11,346 nucleotides of DNA. It comes from an uncultured Lysobacterales bacterium. Its GTDB lineage: Bacteria > Pseudomonadota > Gammaproteobacteria > Xanthomonadales > SZUA-36. Numbering within the stretch: the stretch's first letter is position 1; each line of letters opens with the position of its first letter. Of the stretch, positions 1-7,329 are shown one piece after another. Both the position numbers and the translations under genes were made by a program. The DNA lies in the NCBI GenBank assembly GCA_937995275.1, contig CALKKN010000113.1, positions 1 through 11,346 of the forward strand, read 5' to 3'. The notes beneath the pieces were generated by a model. That model made no database searches. It was given only the letters and a program-made list of their open reading frames with translations, and was not told the origin of the DNA.

Positions 1-1
1 T

Positions 2-1792
2 ACGGCCGTTCTGTTCGCGCAGGTGTGCCAGGACATCGGCCTGCCCAATGGTGTGTTCAATCTCGTGCAGGGCGACCACAAGGCCGGGGCGGCGCTGGCC
101 GAGCATCCGGAGGTCGGCAAGGTGGCGTTCACCGGCTCGACCGAGGTCGGCCGTATCCTGCGGCGCGCGACCGCCGGGACCGGCAAGAAACTGACGCTGG
201 AGCTGGGCGGCAAATCGCCGTACATCGTGTTCGAGGATGCCGACCTGGACAGCGCGGTCGAGGGGCTGGTCGACGCGATCTGGTTCAACCAGGGCCAGGT
301 CTGCTGTGCCGGGTCACGCCTGCTGGTGCAGGAGTCCGTGGCTGACGATCTCCATACGCGGATCCGTGAGCGGATGGCCCGGCTGGTGATCGGCGATTCA
401 CTGGACAAGGGTGTCGACATCGGGACGCTGGTCGATCCGGTTCAGCTCGACAAGGTGGGCAGGCTCGTCGAACTCGGCGTGGAGGAAGGCGGCAAGCTGT
501 GGCAACCGGACTGCGAGTTGCCGGACAGCGGTTGCTATTATCCGCCGACGCTGCTGACCGACGTGCAGCCGTCGGCGACGCTGGCGCAGGAAGAGATCTT
601 CGGCCCGGTCCTGGTTTCGATGAGCTTTCGCACGCCGGCCGAGGCCGTCGGACTCGCCAACAACAGCCGCTATGGCCTGGCGGCCAGCGTCTGGACGGAG
701 AACATCAATCTCGCGCTGGACGTGGCCCCGCAGCTCAAGGCGGGCACGGTATGGGTCAATTGTACCAACCAGTTCGATGCAGCCGCCGGCTTCGGCGGGT
801 ACCGCGAGTCCGGTTTCGGCCGCGAGGGCGGCAAGGAAGGCCTCTACGAATATGTCAAGCCGTTCTGGGAGTCACGCCTGAGCAAGGAGCCGGTGCAGCA
901 GCTTCCGCGTTTCGCCCCGGTGGACGCTGAGCTGGAGGAGGCGCCGCGCATCGACCGCACCGCCAAGCTCTACATCGGCGGCCGGCAGGTGCGTCCCGAC
1001 GGCGGTTACAGCCACGCTGCGTGCGATGCCGCCGGCCGGGTGATCGGCGAGGTCCCCGTCGGAAACCGCAAGGATATCCGCAACGCGGTGGAAGCGGCCC
1101 GCGCGGCCACGAGCTGGTCCGGCACCACTGCCTACAACCGTTCCCAGGTGATGTATTACATTGCCGAGAACCTCGATGCGCGGGCGGATGAATTCGTGCA
1201 GCGCATCGACCAGCTGAGCGGCCAGGGTCCGGTCGCGGCACGCGCCGAGCTGGAGCTGTGTGTGCGGCGCATCTACAACAACGCGGCAATGGCTGACAAG
1301 TTCGACGGCCGGGTGCACGCGACACCGTTCCGCAACGTCACGCTGGCCATGCGGGAGCCGCTCGGCGTCATCGCCATCGTGGCGCCCGAGGAGGCGGGGC
1401 TGTTGGGATTCGTGTCGACGGTCATGCCCGCTATCGCTATGGGCAACCGCGTGGTGGTCGTGCCTTCGCAGCACTACGCACTGCTGGCGACTGATTTCTA
1501 CCAGGTGCTGGAGACCTCCGATGTGCCGGCCGGCGTCATCAACATCGTCACCGGGGACCAGGACGTGCTCACCGAGGTGCTGGCCAGACATTACGACATC
1601 GAAGGCATGTGGTACTGGGGCAGCCGGCGCGGCAGCCGCACGGTCGAGGAGGAGGCCGCCGCGACGATGAAGCGTACCTGGGTCAACCACGGGCTGTTCC
1701 ACGACTGGACGGACGACCAACAGGCCCAGGGCGGGGCATTCCTGCGCCGGGCGACCGAGACCAAGAACATCTGGATCCCGTACGGCGAGTGA
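2..1792 (+). CDS. Duplicated (two-domain) aldehyde dehydrogenase, 5' end cut off by the window
   Basis: This is an NAD(P)-dependent aldehyde dehydrogenase that oxidises an aldehyde to the carboxylic acid; the physiological substrate cannot be read from the sequence. The frame is open to the left edge, so the start is outside the window; the GTG at 23 is internal to the fold (TAVLFAQVCQDIGLPNG). About 200 N-terminal residues are missing by comparison with a ~490-residue ALDH. The first domain carries the cofactor-site FTGSTEVGR, the general-base Glu in LELGG (codon 200-202), the nucleophile Cys in GQVCCAGSR (codon 302-304) and EEIFGPV (near 590-607). It appears catalytically intact. A second ALDH-like unit starts near nucleotide 956 (KLYIGGRQV) and runs to the stop. 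It has REPLGVIAIVAPEEAG where active enzymes have the PWN motif, KRTWVNHG instead of an active-site Cys region, and no EIFGP. It is therefore degenerate, probably structural or regulatory. The architecture matches the known duplicated-ALDH family. Cytoplasmic. The gene converges on the DUF748 gene with a 7-base gap. Confidence 0.93.
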   Translation, partial: TAVLFAQVCQDIGLPNGVFNLVQGDHKAGAALAEHPEVGKVAFTGSTEVGRILRRATAGTGKKLTLELGGKSPYIVFEDADLDSAVEGLVDAIWFNQGQVCCAGSRLLVQESVADDLHTRIRERMARLVIGDSLDKGVDIGTLVDPVQLDKVGRLVELGVEEGGKLWQPDCELPDSGCYYPPTLLTDVQPSATLAQEEIFGPVLVSMSFRTPAEAVGLANNSRYGLAASVWTENINLALDVAPQLKAGTVWVNCTNQFDAAAGFGGYRESGFGREGGKEGLYEYVKPFWESRLSKEPVQQLPRFAPVDAELEEAPRIDRTAKLYIGGRQVRPDGGYSHAACDAAGRVIGEVPVGNRKDIRNAVEAARAATSWSGTTAYNRSQVMYYIAENLDARADEFVQRIDQLSGQGPVAARAELELCVRRIYNNAAMADKFDGRVHATPFRNVTLAMREPLGVIAIVAPEEAGLLGFVSTVMPAIAMGNRVVVVPSQHYALLATDFYQVLETSDVPAGVINIVTGDQDVLTEVLARHYDIEGMWYWGSRRGSRTVEEEAAATMKRTWVNHGLFHDWTDDQQAQGGAFLRRATETKNIWIPYGE

Positions 1793-1798
1793 GCGCCG
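1783..1798. terminator. Weak hairpin at the convergent gene junction
   Basis: CGGCG (1783-1787) can pair with CGCCG (1794-1798) across a 6-base loop that contains the ALDH stop codon. It sits exactly between the two convergent genes, where a bidirectional terminator would be expected. The stem has only 5 bp and no T-run follows on either strand, so this is not a convincing intrinsic terminator. Confidence 0.2.
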
Positions 1799-1799
1799 G

Positions 1800-4754
1800 T
1801 CAGTCCGCGGCGACGCCCAGTTCCATCATGACCCACTCGCCGTCCTCCGACTCGACCACGGTCGGCGCCTCGATGGCGATGTTCGCGGGTCCGAATTCCG
1901 CCTGGTCCAGAAAAGCCGTCCTGACCGCCTCGGCGCGGGCGTCGGCCAGCGCCTCGAGATCCTGAGTGGTGATCTCCTCGGCCGCCAGCAGGCGGTCACG
2001 GAGGTCGGCGGCATACGCCAGTTCGTCGAGCACGGGCTCGGCCTCGGGGTCGTCTTCCGGCGGGGCCCGGTGGGCGGCCTTCACATCCTCGAGGGGTACC
2101 TCCGGAAAGCGTTCCATGTGAATGTCTTCGAGCACGACCCGGACTTCGTCTATCAGCATCCGCAGTTCATCCTCGCTGCCGGCGTGTTCCTGGCCCATTC
2201 GTTCCAGAACCGTCGACCGCAAGCGTTGATACTGTAGCGCCGGTGTGTCGACAGCGGGGTCGTATGCGCCGGCGACCGCGATGGTCAGTTCCGGCCGCTG
2301 CTGCAGCGCCTGCCGGAGTTGCAGGATTTTTTCCCGTTCGGGCGGCGTCAGGTCGTAGCGCCCGGCGAGGAACTGGAACTGACCCAGGTCTTCCGACTCG
2401 ATCCCGACCAGGCTGCCCAGCAGCCGGAACGGGGCCGACACGACCTTCGTGATGAGACCACTGATCGCCTGCCAGATGACGCCGCCGATCCGGAATTCGG
2501 GGTCATTGATATCCCCCTCGACGGGCAGATCGATGTCGATGACCCCGTTGGCGTCCTTCAGCAATGCCACGGCGAGCCCCAGGGGCAGGCTCGCGGCGTC
2601 CGGGCTGTCCACGGTATCGCCCAGCACGAGGTCGCTCATGACGATGTCGTTGGCGCCCTGCAGCTGGCCTGCGTCGATGCGGTACTGCAGGTCGAGATCG
2701 AGTTTGCCCCCGGCGATCTCCCGTCCCGCGAACTGCGCTGTGTAGGCCGAAAGATCGGCCATCGGCAGGTTGCGGAACTCCAGGGATACGTCCGTGTGCC
2801 GGATCGGGTCCATGGGATCCATGGTTCCGTCTATGCGGGCCAGGCCGTAATCGTCCACCTGCCCCTCGAGGCTGACCAGGGCCGGTTCGGCGCTGGCCGT
2901 GTCGACCGTCGTCACCCTGCCGTCGAGACCCCGCACCTGCGTGGCGAAGGGCAGCGGCAGGGAGAAATCGGAGAAATCCAGCGAGCCGTCCTCGACCAGA
3001 ATGCTGCTGATCACCAGGGCAGGGCGCGGCCCCTGCGGGGCGGACCCCGTCGAATCATCCGTGATCGGCTCGGCGGGCACCAGCAGCCCATCCAGGTTCG
3101 TGGTCAGGTCCTCGTTGATGACCACCCGCGCGAAAGGCTGGTCGAACCTGACGGTCGACAGCCCCAGGGTGCCGGCGGCCCGATCCGCCTCGAATCGATC
3201 GATGTGCAGGGTCTGCCATTGCACCAGGGGTTCGTTTCCGCGCGGGTCGGTGGCCCGCAGGCCGCTGATCGTCAGTTCGCCCGCGGCTGTCACCGCGCCG
3301 CCCTGCAACACGGTCACGTCGGTGGTCGAGTCCAGGACGCCCTCTTCAAGCTGGATTCTGAGCCCTTGCTGGACGTAGGGCTGCGCGAGCGGCAGCGGAA
3401 TCTCGTGGACCGTTGCCGTGCCTGACGCCGTCAGGGCCGGGAGCGCTGTGACCTGTCCGTCGAAGCGGAATCCGCCCCCGGCGGCCAGCGCGCCCGAGAG
3501 TTCGACCGGAAACACCGCCTCCGCTTCGTTGCTGATCCCGGTGACGCCCAGTTCAAGGTCCTGGAAGTCCACCACGGCGGCTGGTTCGACGCTGTTGTCG
3601 GTAAATCCGACCCGGCCACCGGCAATTCGGAACGCATCCAGCCGCATCCGCCAGTCGGGCGCCTCCGGCTCGGCTGCGATGACGGACCCGGAATCGCCCC
3701 CGGGGGCTGCAGCCTCCGCATTCGCCAGGGCGGCCAGGCTCAGTTCGCCGTCACCGGTCAACCAGGCGGTCATCTCGGGATTCGACAACTCGACGCTGGC
3801 CACGGTCAGTTCCCGCTCGGGGAAACGCAAAGCGCCGCCGCGCGCGGTCAGCGCGGGTAGAACCAGAAACTTGGTGGGCGGTGTCAGCCCGGCCACCGCC
3901 AGCTCCGTCAGGTCGGCCTCGATGCTGTCGAGTTCCAGGTCGACGCTGCCGTCTTCGAGTTCGACGATCCGGTAATCCGTCCGCAGCGACAGGTACGCCT
4001 GCATCGATTCGAGCGGCATCACCGCCTTCAGGTAGGCAATGGTCTGATGCAGCGGTGAGTTTTCCAGTGCAAGCTTGCCTTCGGAATGCAGCGGGCCCAG
4101 GCTGATGCTTCCCTGCCAACTCAGGCGGGCGTCGTCCGGCAAGCGGATTTCGACAGCCTGGCGGCCGAAGCGGTCGGGCAGGGTGTTGAGTTCCTGGACC
4201 GATCCGGTGATCGGCCCAAGCGTCAGTTCGACCGGCTCGGCGGGGACGTTGTCGCGAACCAGCACCACCCCGTCGCTCAGACTGAGATCATGAATCAGCA
4301 GACGCGGCAGCGCGGCCGAACCCGGGGGGTCCGCTACGGCCGGCCCGGTGTCAGCCTCCAGGCCTGCCAGCAGACGGCTCAGACGGCTGTCCCCGGGCGC
4401 AAACCTCTCGAAGCGCAGCCTGGCGCCCTCCAGTCGGACTTCGCGATACGTCCATGCCCAGCGAAACAGGCTGGAGAGTTGGAAGTTGACGAACAGACGA
4501 TCGAAAGCGATCAGCTGAGCACCATCGCTGTCCATCAATTCGAATCCGCTGATTTCGAGGCTCAGCACGTAGGGATTGAACCGCACGCGTTCGATACTGG
4601 CCTCGCGGTGCAGGTTGTCCCTGACGGCTGCCGTCAAGAGTCGCTCGACCAGCAGAGGCACCGCGAAAAATCCGCCGAGCGTGTACACCAGCAGCAGGGC
4701 AGCAACCCAGAAGCGTTTGCGGCGCGGGTGCAGCCAGTGGCTTGCCGGGCTCAC
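1800..4754 (-). CDS. DUF748 (AsmA-like) envelope protein
   Basis: The product is 984 residues, typical for large DUF748 proteins. It starts with a short basic stretch (HPRRKRFW) and one membrane helix at about residues 14-36, and the rest is predicted to lie in the periplasm. The early segment with VRFNPYVLSLEISGFEL and FVNFQLSSLFRWAWTYREV is characteristic of DUF748, followed by long beta-rich AsmA-like repeats. The C-terminal quarter has the usual family ending: TPPEREKILQLRQAL, a stretch similar to OmpA-tail sequences (ELTIAVAGAYD), and an acidic helix with DARAEAVRTAFLD. DUF748 is grouped with AsmA/TamB-type proteins, several of which are implicated in moving phospholipid between inner and outer membranes; that role here is inference. 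The start is GTG (4752-4754), preceded on the minus strand by a strong purine run, GAGGGGG, a base or two from the start. An ATG at 4765-4767 is out of frame. The gene is divergent from the TRAP operon and convergent with the ALDH gene. Confidence 0.9.
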   Translation of the reverse strand: MSPASHWLHPRRKRFWVAALLLVYTLGGFFAVPLLVERLLTAAVRDNLHREASIERVRFNPYVLSLEISGFELMDSDGAQLIAFDRLFVNFQLSSLFRWAWTYREVRLEGARLRFERFAPGDSRLSRLLAGLEADTGPAVADPPGSAALPRLLIHDLSLSDGVVLVRDNVPAEPVELTLGPITGSVQELNTLPDRFGRQAVEIRLPDDARLSWQGSISLGPLHSEGKLALENSPLHQTIAYLKAVMPLESMQAYLSLRTDYRIVELEDGSVDLELDSIEADLTELAVAGLTPPTKFLVLPALTARGGALRFPERELTVASVELSNPEMTAWLTGDGELSLAALANAEAAAPGGDSGSVIAAEPEAPDWRMRLDAFRIAGGRVGFTDNSVEPAAVVDFQDLELGVTGISNEAEAVFPVELSGALAAGGGFRFDGQVTALPALTASGTATVHEIPLPLAQPYVQQGLRIQLEEGVLDSTTDVTVLQGGAVTAAGELTISGLRATDPRGNEPLVQWQTLHIDRFEADRAAGTLGLSTVRFDQPFARVVINEDLTTNLDGLLVPAEPITDDSTGSAPQGPRPALVISSILVEDGSLDFSDFSLPLPFATQVRGLDGRVTTVDTASAEPALVSLEGQVDDYGLARIDGTMDPMDPIRHTDVSLEFRNLPMADLSAYTAQFAGREIAGGKLDLDLQYRIDAGQLQGANDIVMSDLVLGDTVDSPDAASLPLGLAVALLKDANGVIDIDLPVEGDINDPEFRIGGVIWQAISGLITKVVSAPFRLLGSLVGIESEDLGQFQFLAGRYDLTPPEREKILQLRQALQQRPELTIAVAGAYDPAVDTPALQYQRLRSTVLERMGQEHAGSEDELRMLIDEVRVVLEDIHMERFPEVPLEDVKAAHRAPPEDDPEAEPVLDELAYAADLRDRLLAAEEITTQDLEALADARAEAVRTAFLDQAEFGPANIAIEAPTVVESEDGEWVMMELGVAAD

Positions 4755-4837
4755 GCCCCCCTCTCATCCGCTGACCCCGATTCGCTCGATGTTCCCGACA
4801 TGCGCACTATCCGAGTTGCCGTTTGACAATTTTAAGC

Positions 4838-4864
4838 TTATCAGCAAAGCCGATTCGTTATAAT
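4838..4864 (+). promoter_or_regulatory. Candidate sigma-70 promoter for the TatT/TRAP operon
   Basis: A perfect TATAAT box lies at 4859-4864. The best -35 at workable spacing is TTATCA at 4838-4843 (4 of 6 consensus bases, 15-bp spacer). A perfect TTGACA at 4823-4828 is also present but is 30 bp from the -10, too far to form a standard pair. Transcription would begin near 4870-4872, about 60 bases before the ATG at 4932. Confidence 0.55.
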
Positions 4865-4875
4865 GTGGCGACAGG

Positions 4876-4895
4876 CGGGGGACGATCGTACCCCG
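4876..4895. promoter_or_regulatory. 20-bp near-perfect palindrome, candidate operator
   Basis: The arms CGGGGGACGA and TCGTACCCCG are complementary at 9 of 10 positions; only the G4881/A4890 pair fails. The centre is between 4885 and 4886. It begins about 12 bases after the TATAAT box, so it would overlap the first transcribed bases, a classic position for a repressor site. As RNA it could also form a small hairpin in the 5' leader. The regulator is unknown and no regulator gene is present in the window. Confidence 0.5.
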
Positions 4896-4931
4896 TCAAT
4901 CTGAATTCGGTAGGCAGCACCTGGACCCCCC

Positions 4932-5786
4932 ATGAGTTTTTGTCGCTTCCTGATGATCATCGCCGTTTCGGCCCTGCTGGCTGGTTGCGCCTCGATGGTG
5001 GCTACCGCGGGCAGCGGGCTGGCCGGCAATCTGAATGCCGCCATCATGAACCAGGATGACCCGGAACTGGTGCGCGACGGGGCGCCCGCCTACCTGCTGA
5101 TGCTCGACAGCTTCGTCGAAGGGTCACCCGACAACGAGGCGGCCCTGGGCGCCGCGGCGCAGCTGTATTCAGCGTACGGCGTCGTCTTCGTGGACGATCC
5201 GGTGCGTGCCCGCAAGCTGACGACGCGGGGACGCGACTATGGCCGCCGGGCGTTGTGCGCGGCCGCCGAAGAAGTCTGCGGCATCTGGGACCTTCCCTAC
5301 GACGAGTTCGTCACGCAACTGGAACAGCTGGACCGCAGGCAGGTTCCCGCGCTGTACACCTTCGGCCTGAGCTGGATCGCCTGGATCCAGGCGCACAGCG
5401 ATGACTACGCAGCGCTCGCCAAGCTGCCGCAGACCCAGGCTGTGCTGTGGCGGGTGCAAGAGCTCGACCGCAGTTACGAGGAAGCCAACATCGAACACTA
5501 CCTCGCGGTCCTGAATACCATCCGGCCGCCGGCGCTTGGCGGCGACTTCGATGCCGGGCTGCGTCATTTCGAGCAGGCATTGCGGGTTTCCGGCGGGCGC
5601 GACCTGAGCATCAAGGTGAACTATGCAAGGTACTACGCCCGCACCCTGTACAATCGCGAATTACACGACCGCTTGCTGGGGGACGTGCTGGCGGCCGACC
5701 CCGTGGAGCCCGGGCTGACCCTGTTCAACACGCTGGCCCAGGACGACGCCAGGGAGCTGCTGGCCAGCGCCGAGGACTATTTCTGA
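4932..5786 (+). CDS. TatT-type TRAP-associated lipoprotein (TPAT T component)
   Basis: A 284-residue lipoprotein. The signal peptide ends in the lipobox LAGC, with the lipidated Cys at residue 19; the +2 residue is Ala, which by the E. coli rule favours outer-membrane sorting. The mature part is alpha-helical with TPR-like spacing. The stretch DGAPAYLLMLDSFVEGSPDN, then AAQLYSAYGVVFVDD and RGRDYGRRALC, is characteristic of the TRAP transporter TatT component family (Treponema pallidum Tp0956). In that system TatT forms a trimer with hydrophobic pores and binds the substrate-binding protein, so this protein probably captures or presents the ligand. The ATG at 4932 is chosen because it places the signal peptide at the N-terminus; the nearby Shine-Dalgarno is weak (TGGA). 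It is the first gene of the operon, and the next gene starts 11 bases after its stop. Not to be confused with twin-arginine (Tat) secretion genes. Confidence 0.9.
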   Translation: MSFCRFLMIIAVSALLAGCASMVATAGSGLAGNLNAAIMNQDDPELVRDGAPAYLLMLDSFVEGSPDNEAALGAAAQLYSAYGVVFVDDPVRARKLTTRGRDYGRRALCAAAEEVCGIWDLPYDEFVTQLEQLDRRQVPALYTFGLSWIAWIQAHSDDYAALAKLPQTQAVLWRVQELDRSYEEANIEHYLAVLNTIRPPALGGDFDAGLRHFEQALRVSGGRDLSIKVNYARYYARTLYNRELHDRLLGDVLAADPVEPGLTLFNTLAQDDARELLASAEDYF

Positions 5787-5787
5787 C

Positions 5788-5793
5788 GGAGAA
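5788..5793 (+). promoter_or_regulatory. Ribosome binding site of the DctP-type gene
   Basis: GGAGAA sits just after the TatT stop and 4 bases before the ATG at 5798. It fixes the start of the binding-protein gene, even though the same frame stays open far upstream inside the TatT gene. Confidence 0.7.
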
Positions 5794-5797
5794 CTCT

Positions 5798-6820
5798 ATG
5801 AGTGAACGCAACAGCCTGTGTGCCCTGATCTTTGGCGCGGCACTGCTGATGGGCGCCGGCCCCGCGCTGGCCCAGACGCTGAAAATAGCGACCATTGCGC
5901 CCGAGAGCTCTTCCTGGATGCAGGATATGCGGGCGGCGTCCGCGGTGATCGAACAGCACACGGAAGGCCGCGTCAAGTTCAAGTTTTACGGCGGCGGCGT
6001 GCAGGGCAACGAAAAGCAGGTGCAGCGAAAGATGCGCACCGGCCAATTGCATGGCGGCGCGTTCACTTCCGGAGGCTTGAACCAGTTCTCGCCGGACGCG
6101 GATCTGTTCTCACTGCCGCTGCTGTTCAATACCATCGAAGAAGCCCGTTACGTGCGGACGCAGCTGGAACCCGAGATTTGCGGGCGGCTGGAGGAATCCG
6201 GATACGTCAACTTCGGTCTGGCAGCCGCGGGGTTCGCCTACATGATGTCCAACAAGCCGCTGCAAACCCTGTCCGACCTCGAGGGGCGCAAAGTCTGGAT
6301 TCCCGAGGGTGACCCGGCCGGGTTCGCCGCATTGCGGGCCCTGGGCATTGCCCCGGTTGTCATGCCGATCACCGACGTCATGACCGGCCTGCAGACGGCG
6401 CTTCTCGACAGCGTTTCGGTGCCGCCGGTGGGCGCAATCGTCTTCCAGTGGCACACGCGCCTCAAATTCATCACGGATGTGCCGACGGCCTACGTGTACG
6501 CGGCCTTACTGATCGACAAGAGGGCCTTCGATCGAATCGATCCGCAGGATCAGCAGGTGGTGCGCGAGGTGATGGAGGGGGTCTACCGCAAGTTCGATCA
6601 GAACGGCGTCCGGGACAATGAAGAGGCACTGCAGGCCCTGCTGGACAGCGGACTGCAACTGGTGGAGCCGGAGCCGGCCGAGATCGACCAATGGCGTACC
6701 ATCGTGAGTCGCTCGCATGAGAAACTGGCGCGCGATGGCGTATTCGACGGCGAGGTGCTGGAGCAGATCCAGGTATTGCTGGAGGGTTACCGATCGGGCC
6801 GGACCGTGGCGGAACGGTGA
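5798..6820 (+). CDS. dctP: TRAP transporter substrate-binding protein, DctP family (TPAT P component)
   Basis: A 340-residue periplasmic binding protein that captures the substrate for the QM permease. A signal peptide ends ALA|Q at residues 25/26, followed by the family opening LKIATIAPESSSW. Other DctP landmarks are the FSLPLLFNTIEEA segment and the core DLEGRKVWIP...LGIAPVVMPITDVMTGLQTALLDSV. In typical DctP/SiaP proteins the core reads K(I/L)R(V/I)P, and that Arg binds the substrate carboxylate. Here the position is Trp167 (codon 6296-6298). The usual DGQENP motif is DSVSVP (residues 204-209), so the conserved pocket Asn is also absent (Val208). Both changes fit TatT-associated binding proteins and suggest a ligand that is not a simple carboxylate. 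The start at 5798 is supported by the signal peptide and the GGAGAA site. The frame is open upstream to 5447, but that part overlaps the TatT gene and would mask the signal peptide. The stop overlaps the next gene's start by 4 bases. Confidence 0.94.
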   Translation: MSERNSLCALIFGAALLMGAGPALAQTLKIATIAPESSSWMQDMRAASAVIEQHTEGRVKFKFYGGGVQGNEKQVQRKMRTGQLHGGAFTSGGLNQFSPDADLFSLPLLFNTIEEARYVRTQLEPEICGRLEESGYVNFGLAAAGFAYMMSNKPLQTLSDLEGRKVWIPEGDPAGFAALRALGIAPVVMPITDVMTGLQTALLDSVSVPPVGAIVFQWHTRLKFITDVPTAYVYAALLIDKRAFDRIDPQDQQVVREVMEGVYRKFDQNGVRDNEEALQALLDSGLQLVEPEPAEIDQWRTIVSRSHEKLARDGVFDGEVLEQIQVLLEGYRSGRTVAER

Positions 6821-7329
6821 CCCGCGCACGCGGTTCTTTGCTCGGCCGCCTGGAACGCGTGGGGCGCCTGGCCGAGGACGCGCTGCTGGTCACACTGCTG
6901 ACGGGGCTGATCCTGCTGTCTGCGGGCCAGATCCTGCTGCGCAATTTCTTCAATATCGGCTTCATCTGGAGCGACGAGGCGCTGCGTATGCTGGTCTTGT
7001 GGCTGGCGGTGGTCGGCGCGGTGGCTGCGAGCCGCAGCGACAAGCACATCAACATCGCCGTTCTCGACCGGTTCCTGAGGGGCCGCCTGAAGACCGGCAA
7101 GGACATCCTGATCCACGCGTTCACCGCGGTTATCTGCGGCGTGGTGGCCTGGTATGGCCTCGCTTTCGTGCGCACCAGCCACGAATTCGGCGATGTCCTG
7201 CTGGGCCAGGTGCCGGCCTGGATTCCGCAGCTGGTGTTGCCCGTGGGATTCGGTCTGATCTGTTACCGCTACGCGCTGTTTACGTGGGCTGACACGATGC
7301 GCCTGTTTCGTGCGGAGAAGGCCGGGTAA
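6817..7329 (+). CDS. TRAP transporter small permease, DctQ family
   Basis: A 170-residue inner-membrane protein with four predicted helices at about residues 21-42, 53-72, 95-118 and 134-156, the standard DctQ layout. The motif around IWSDEALRMLVLWLAVVGA followed by a charged stretch with KHINI is typical of the family. DctQ is the small membrane subunit that pairs with DctM and helps dock the binding protein. The GTG start at 6817 overlaps the previous stop (GTGA), which implies translational coupling. The next in-frame ATG is inside helix 2, so the GTG is needed to include helix 1. The stop TAA shares its last base with the ATG of the large permease. Confidence 0.92.
   Translation: MTRARGSLLGRLERVGRLAEDALLVTLLTGLILLSAGQILLRNFFNIGFIWSDEALRMLVLWLAVVGAVAASRSDKHINIAVLDRFLRGRLKTGKDILIHAFTAVICGVVAWYGLAFVRTSHEFGDVLLGQVPAWIPQLVLPVGFGLICYRYALFTWADTMRLFRAEKAG
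7314..7321 (+). promoter_or_regulatory. Ribosome binding site of the DctM-type gene
   Basis: GGAGAAGG lies inside the last codons of the DctQ-type gene, with 7 bases between it and the ATG at 7329. It supports this start. Confidence 0.6.

Larger units (their letters stand above)
4755..4931. promoter_or_regulatory. Divergent control region between the DUF748 gene and the TRAP operon
   Basis: These 177 bases separate two divergent starts and hold no convincing gene. They contain an AT-rich island (about 4821-4865) in otherwise GC-rich DNA, with a TATAAT box facing the TRAP operon and, on the minus strand, TAAAAT (complement of 4829-4834) that could serve as the -10 of the DUF748 gene, although I see no good -35 for it. 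A palindrome lies at 4876-4895. The two promoters would overlap or lie close together, so shared control is possible. Confidence 0.6.

Noticed and set aside
872..1720. 282-residue open frame on the minus strand opposite the ALDH gene
   Set aside because: It lies entirely within the well-supported ALDH coding region and has no recognisable domain.
2319..3425. 368-residue open frame on the plus strand opposite the DUF748 gene
   Set aside because: Low-complexity, Gln/Arg/Asp-rich translation without a domain; the minus-strand DUF748 frame covers it fully.
4823..4828. Perfect TTGACA as the -35 of the TatT promoter
   Set aside because: The spacer to TATAAT at 4859 is 30 bases, far beyond the 15-19 normal for sigma-70, and no other -10 lies at proper distance on the plus strand.
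5447..5797. Upstream extension of the DctP-type frame
   Set aside because: It overlaps the TatT gene, reads as Arg/Ala/Gly-rich shadow sequence, and would bury the clear signal peptide and ribosome site at 5788-5800.
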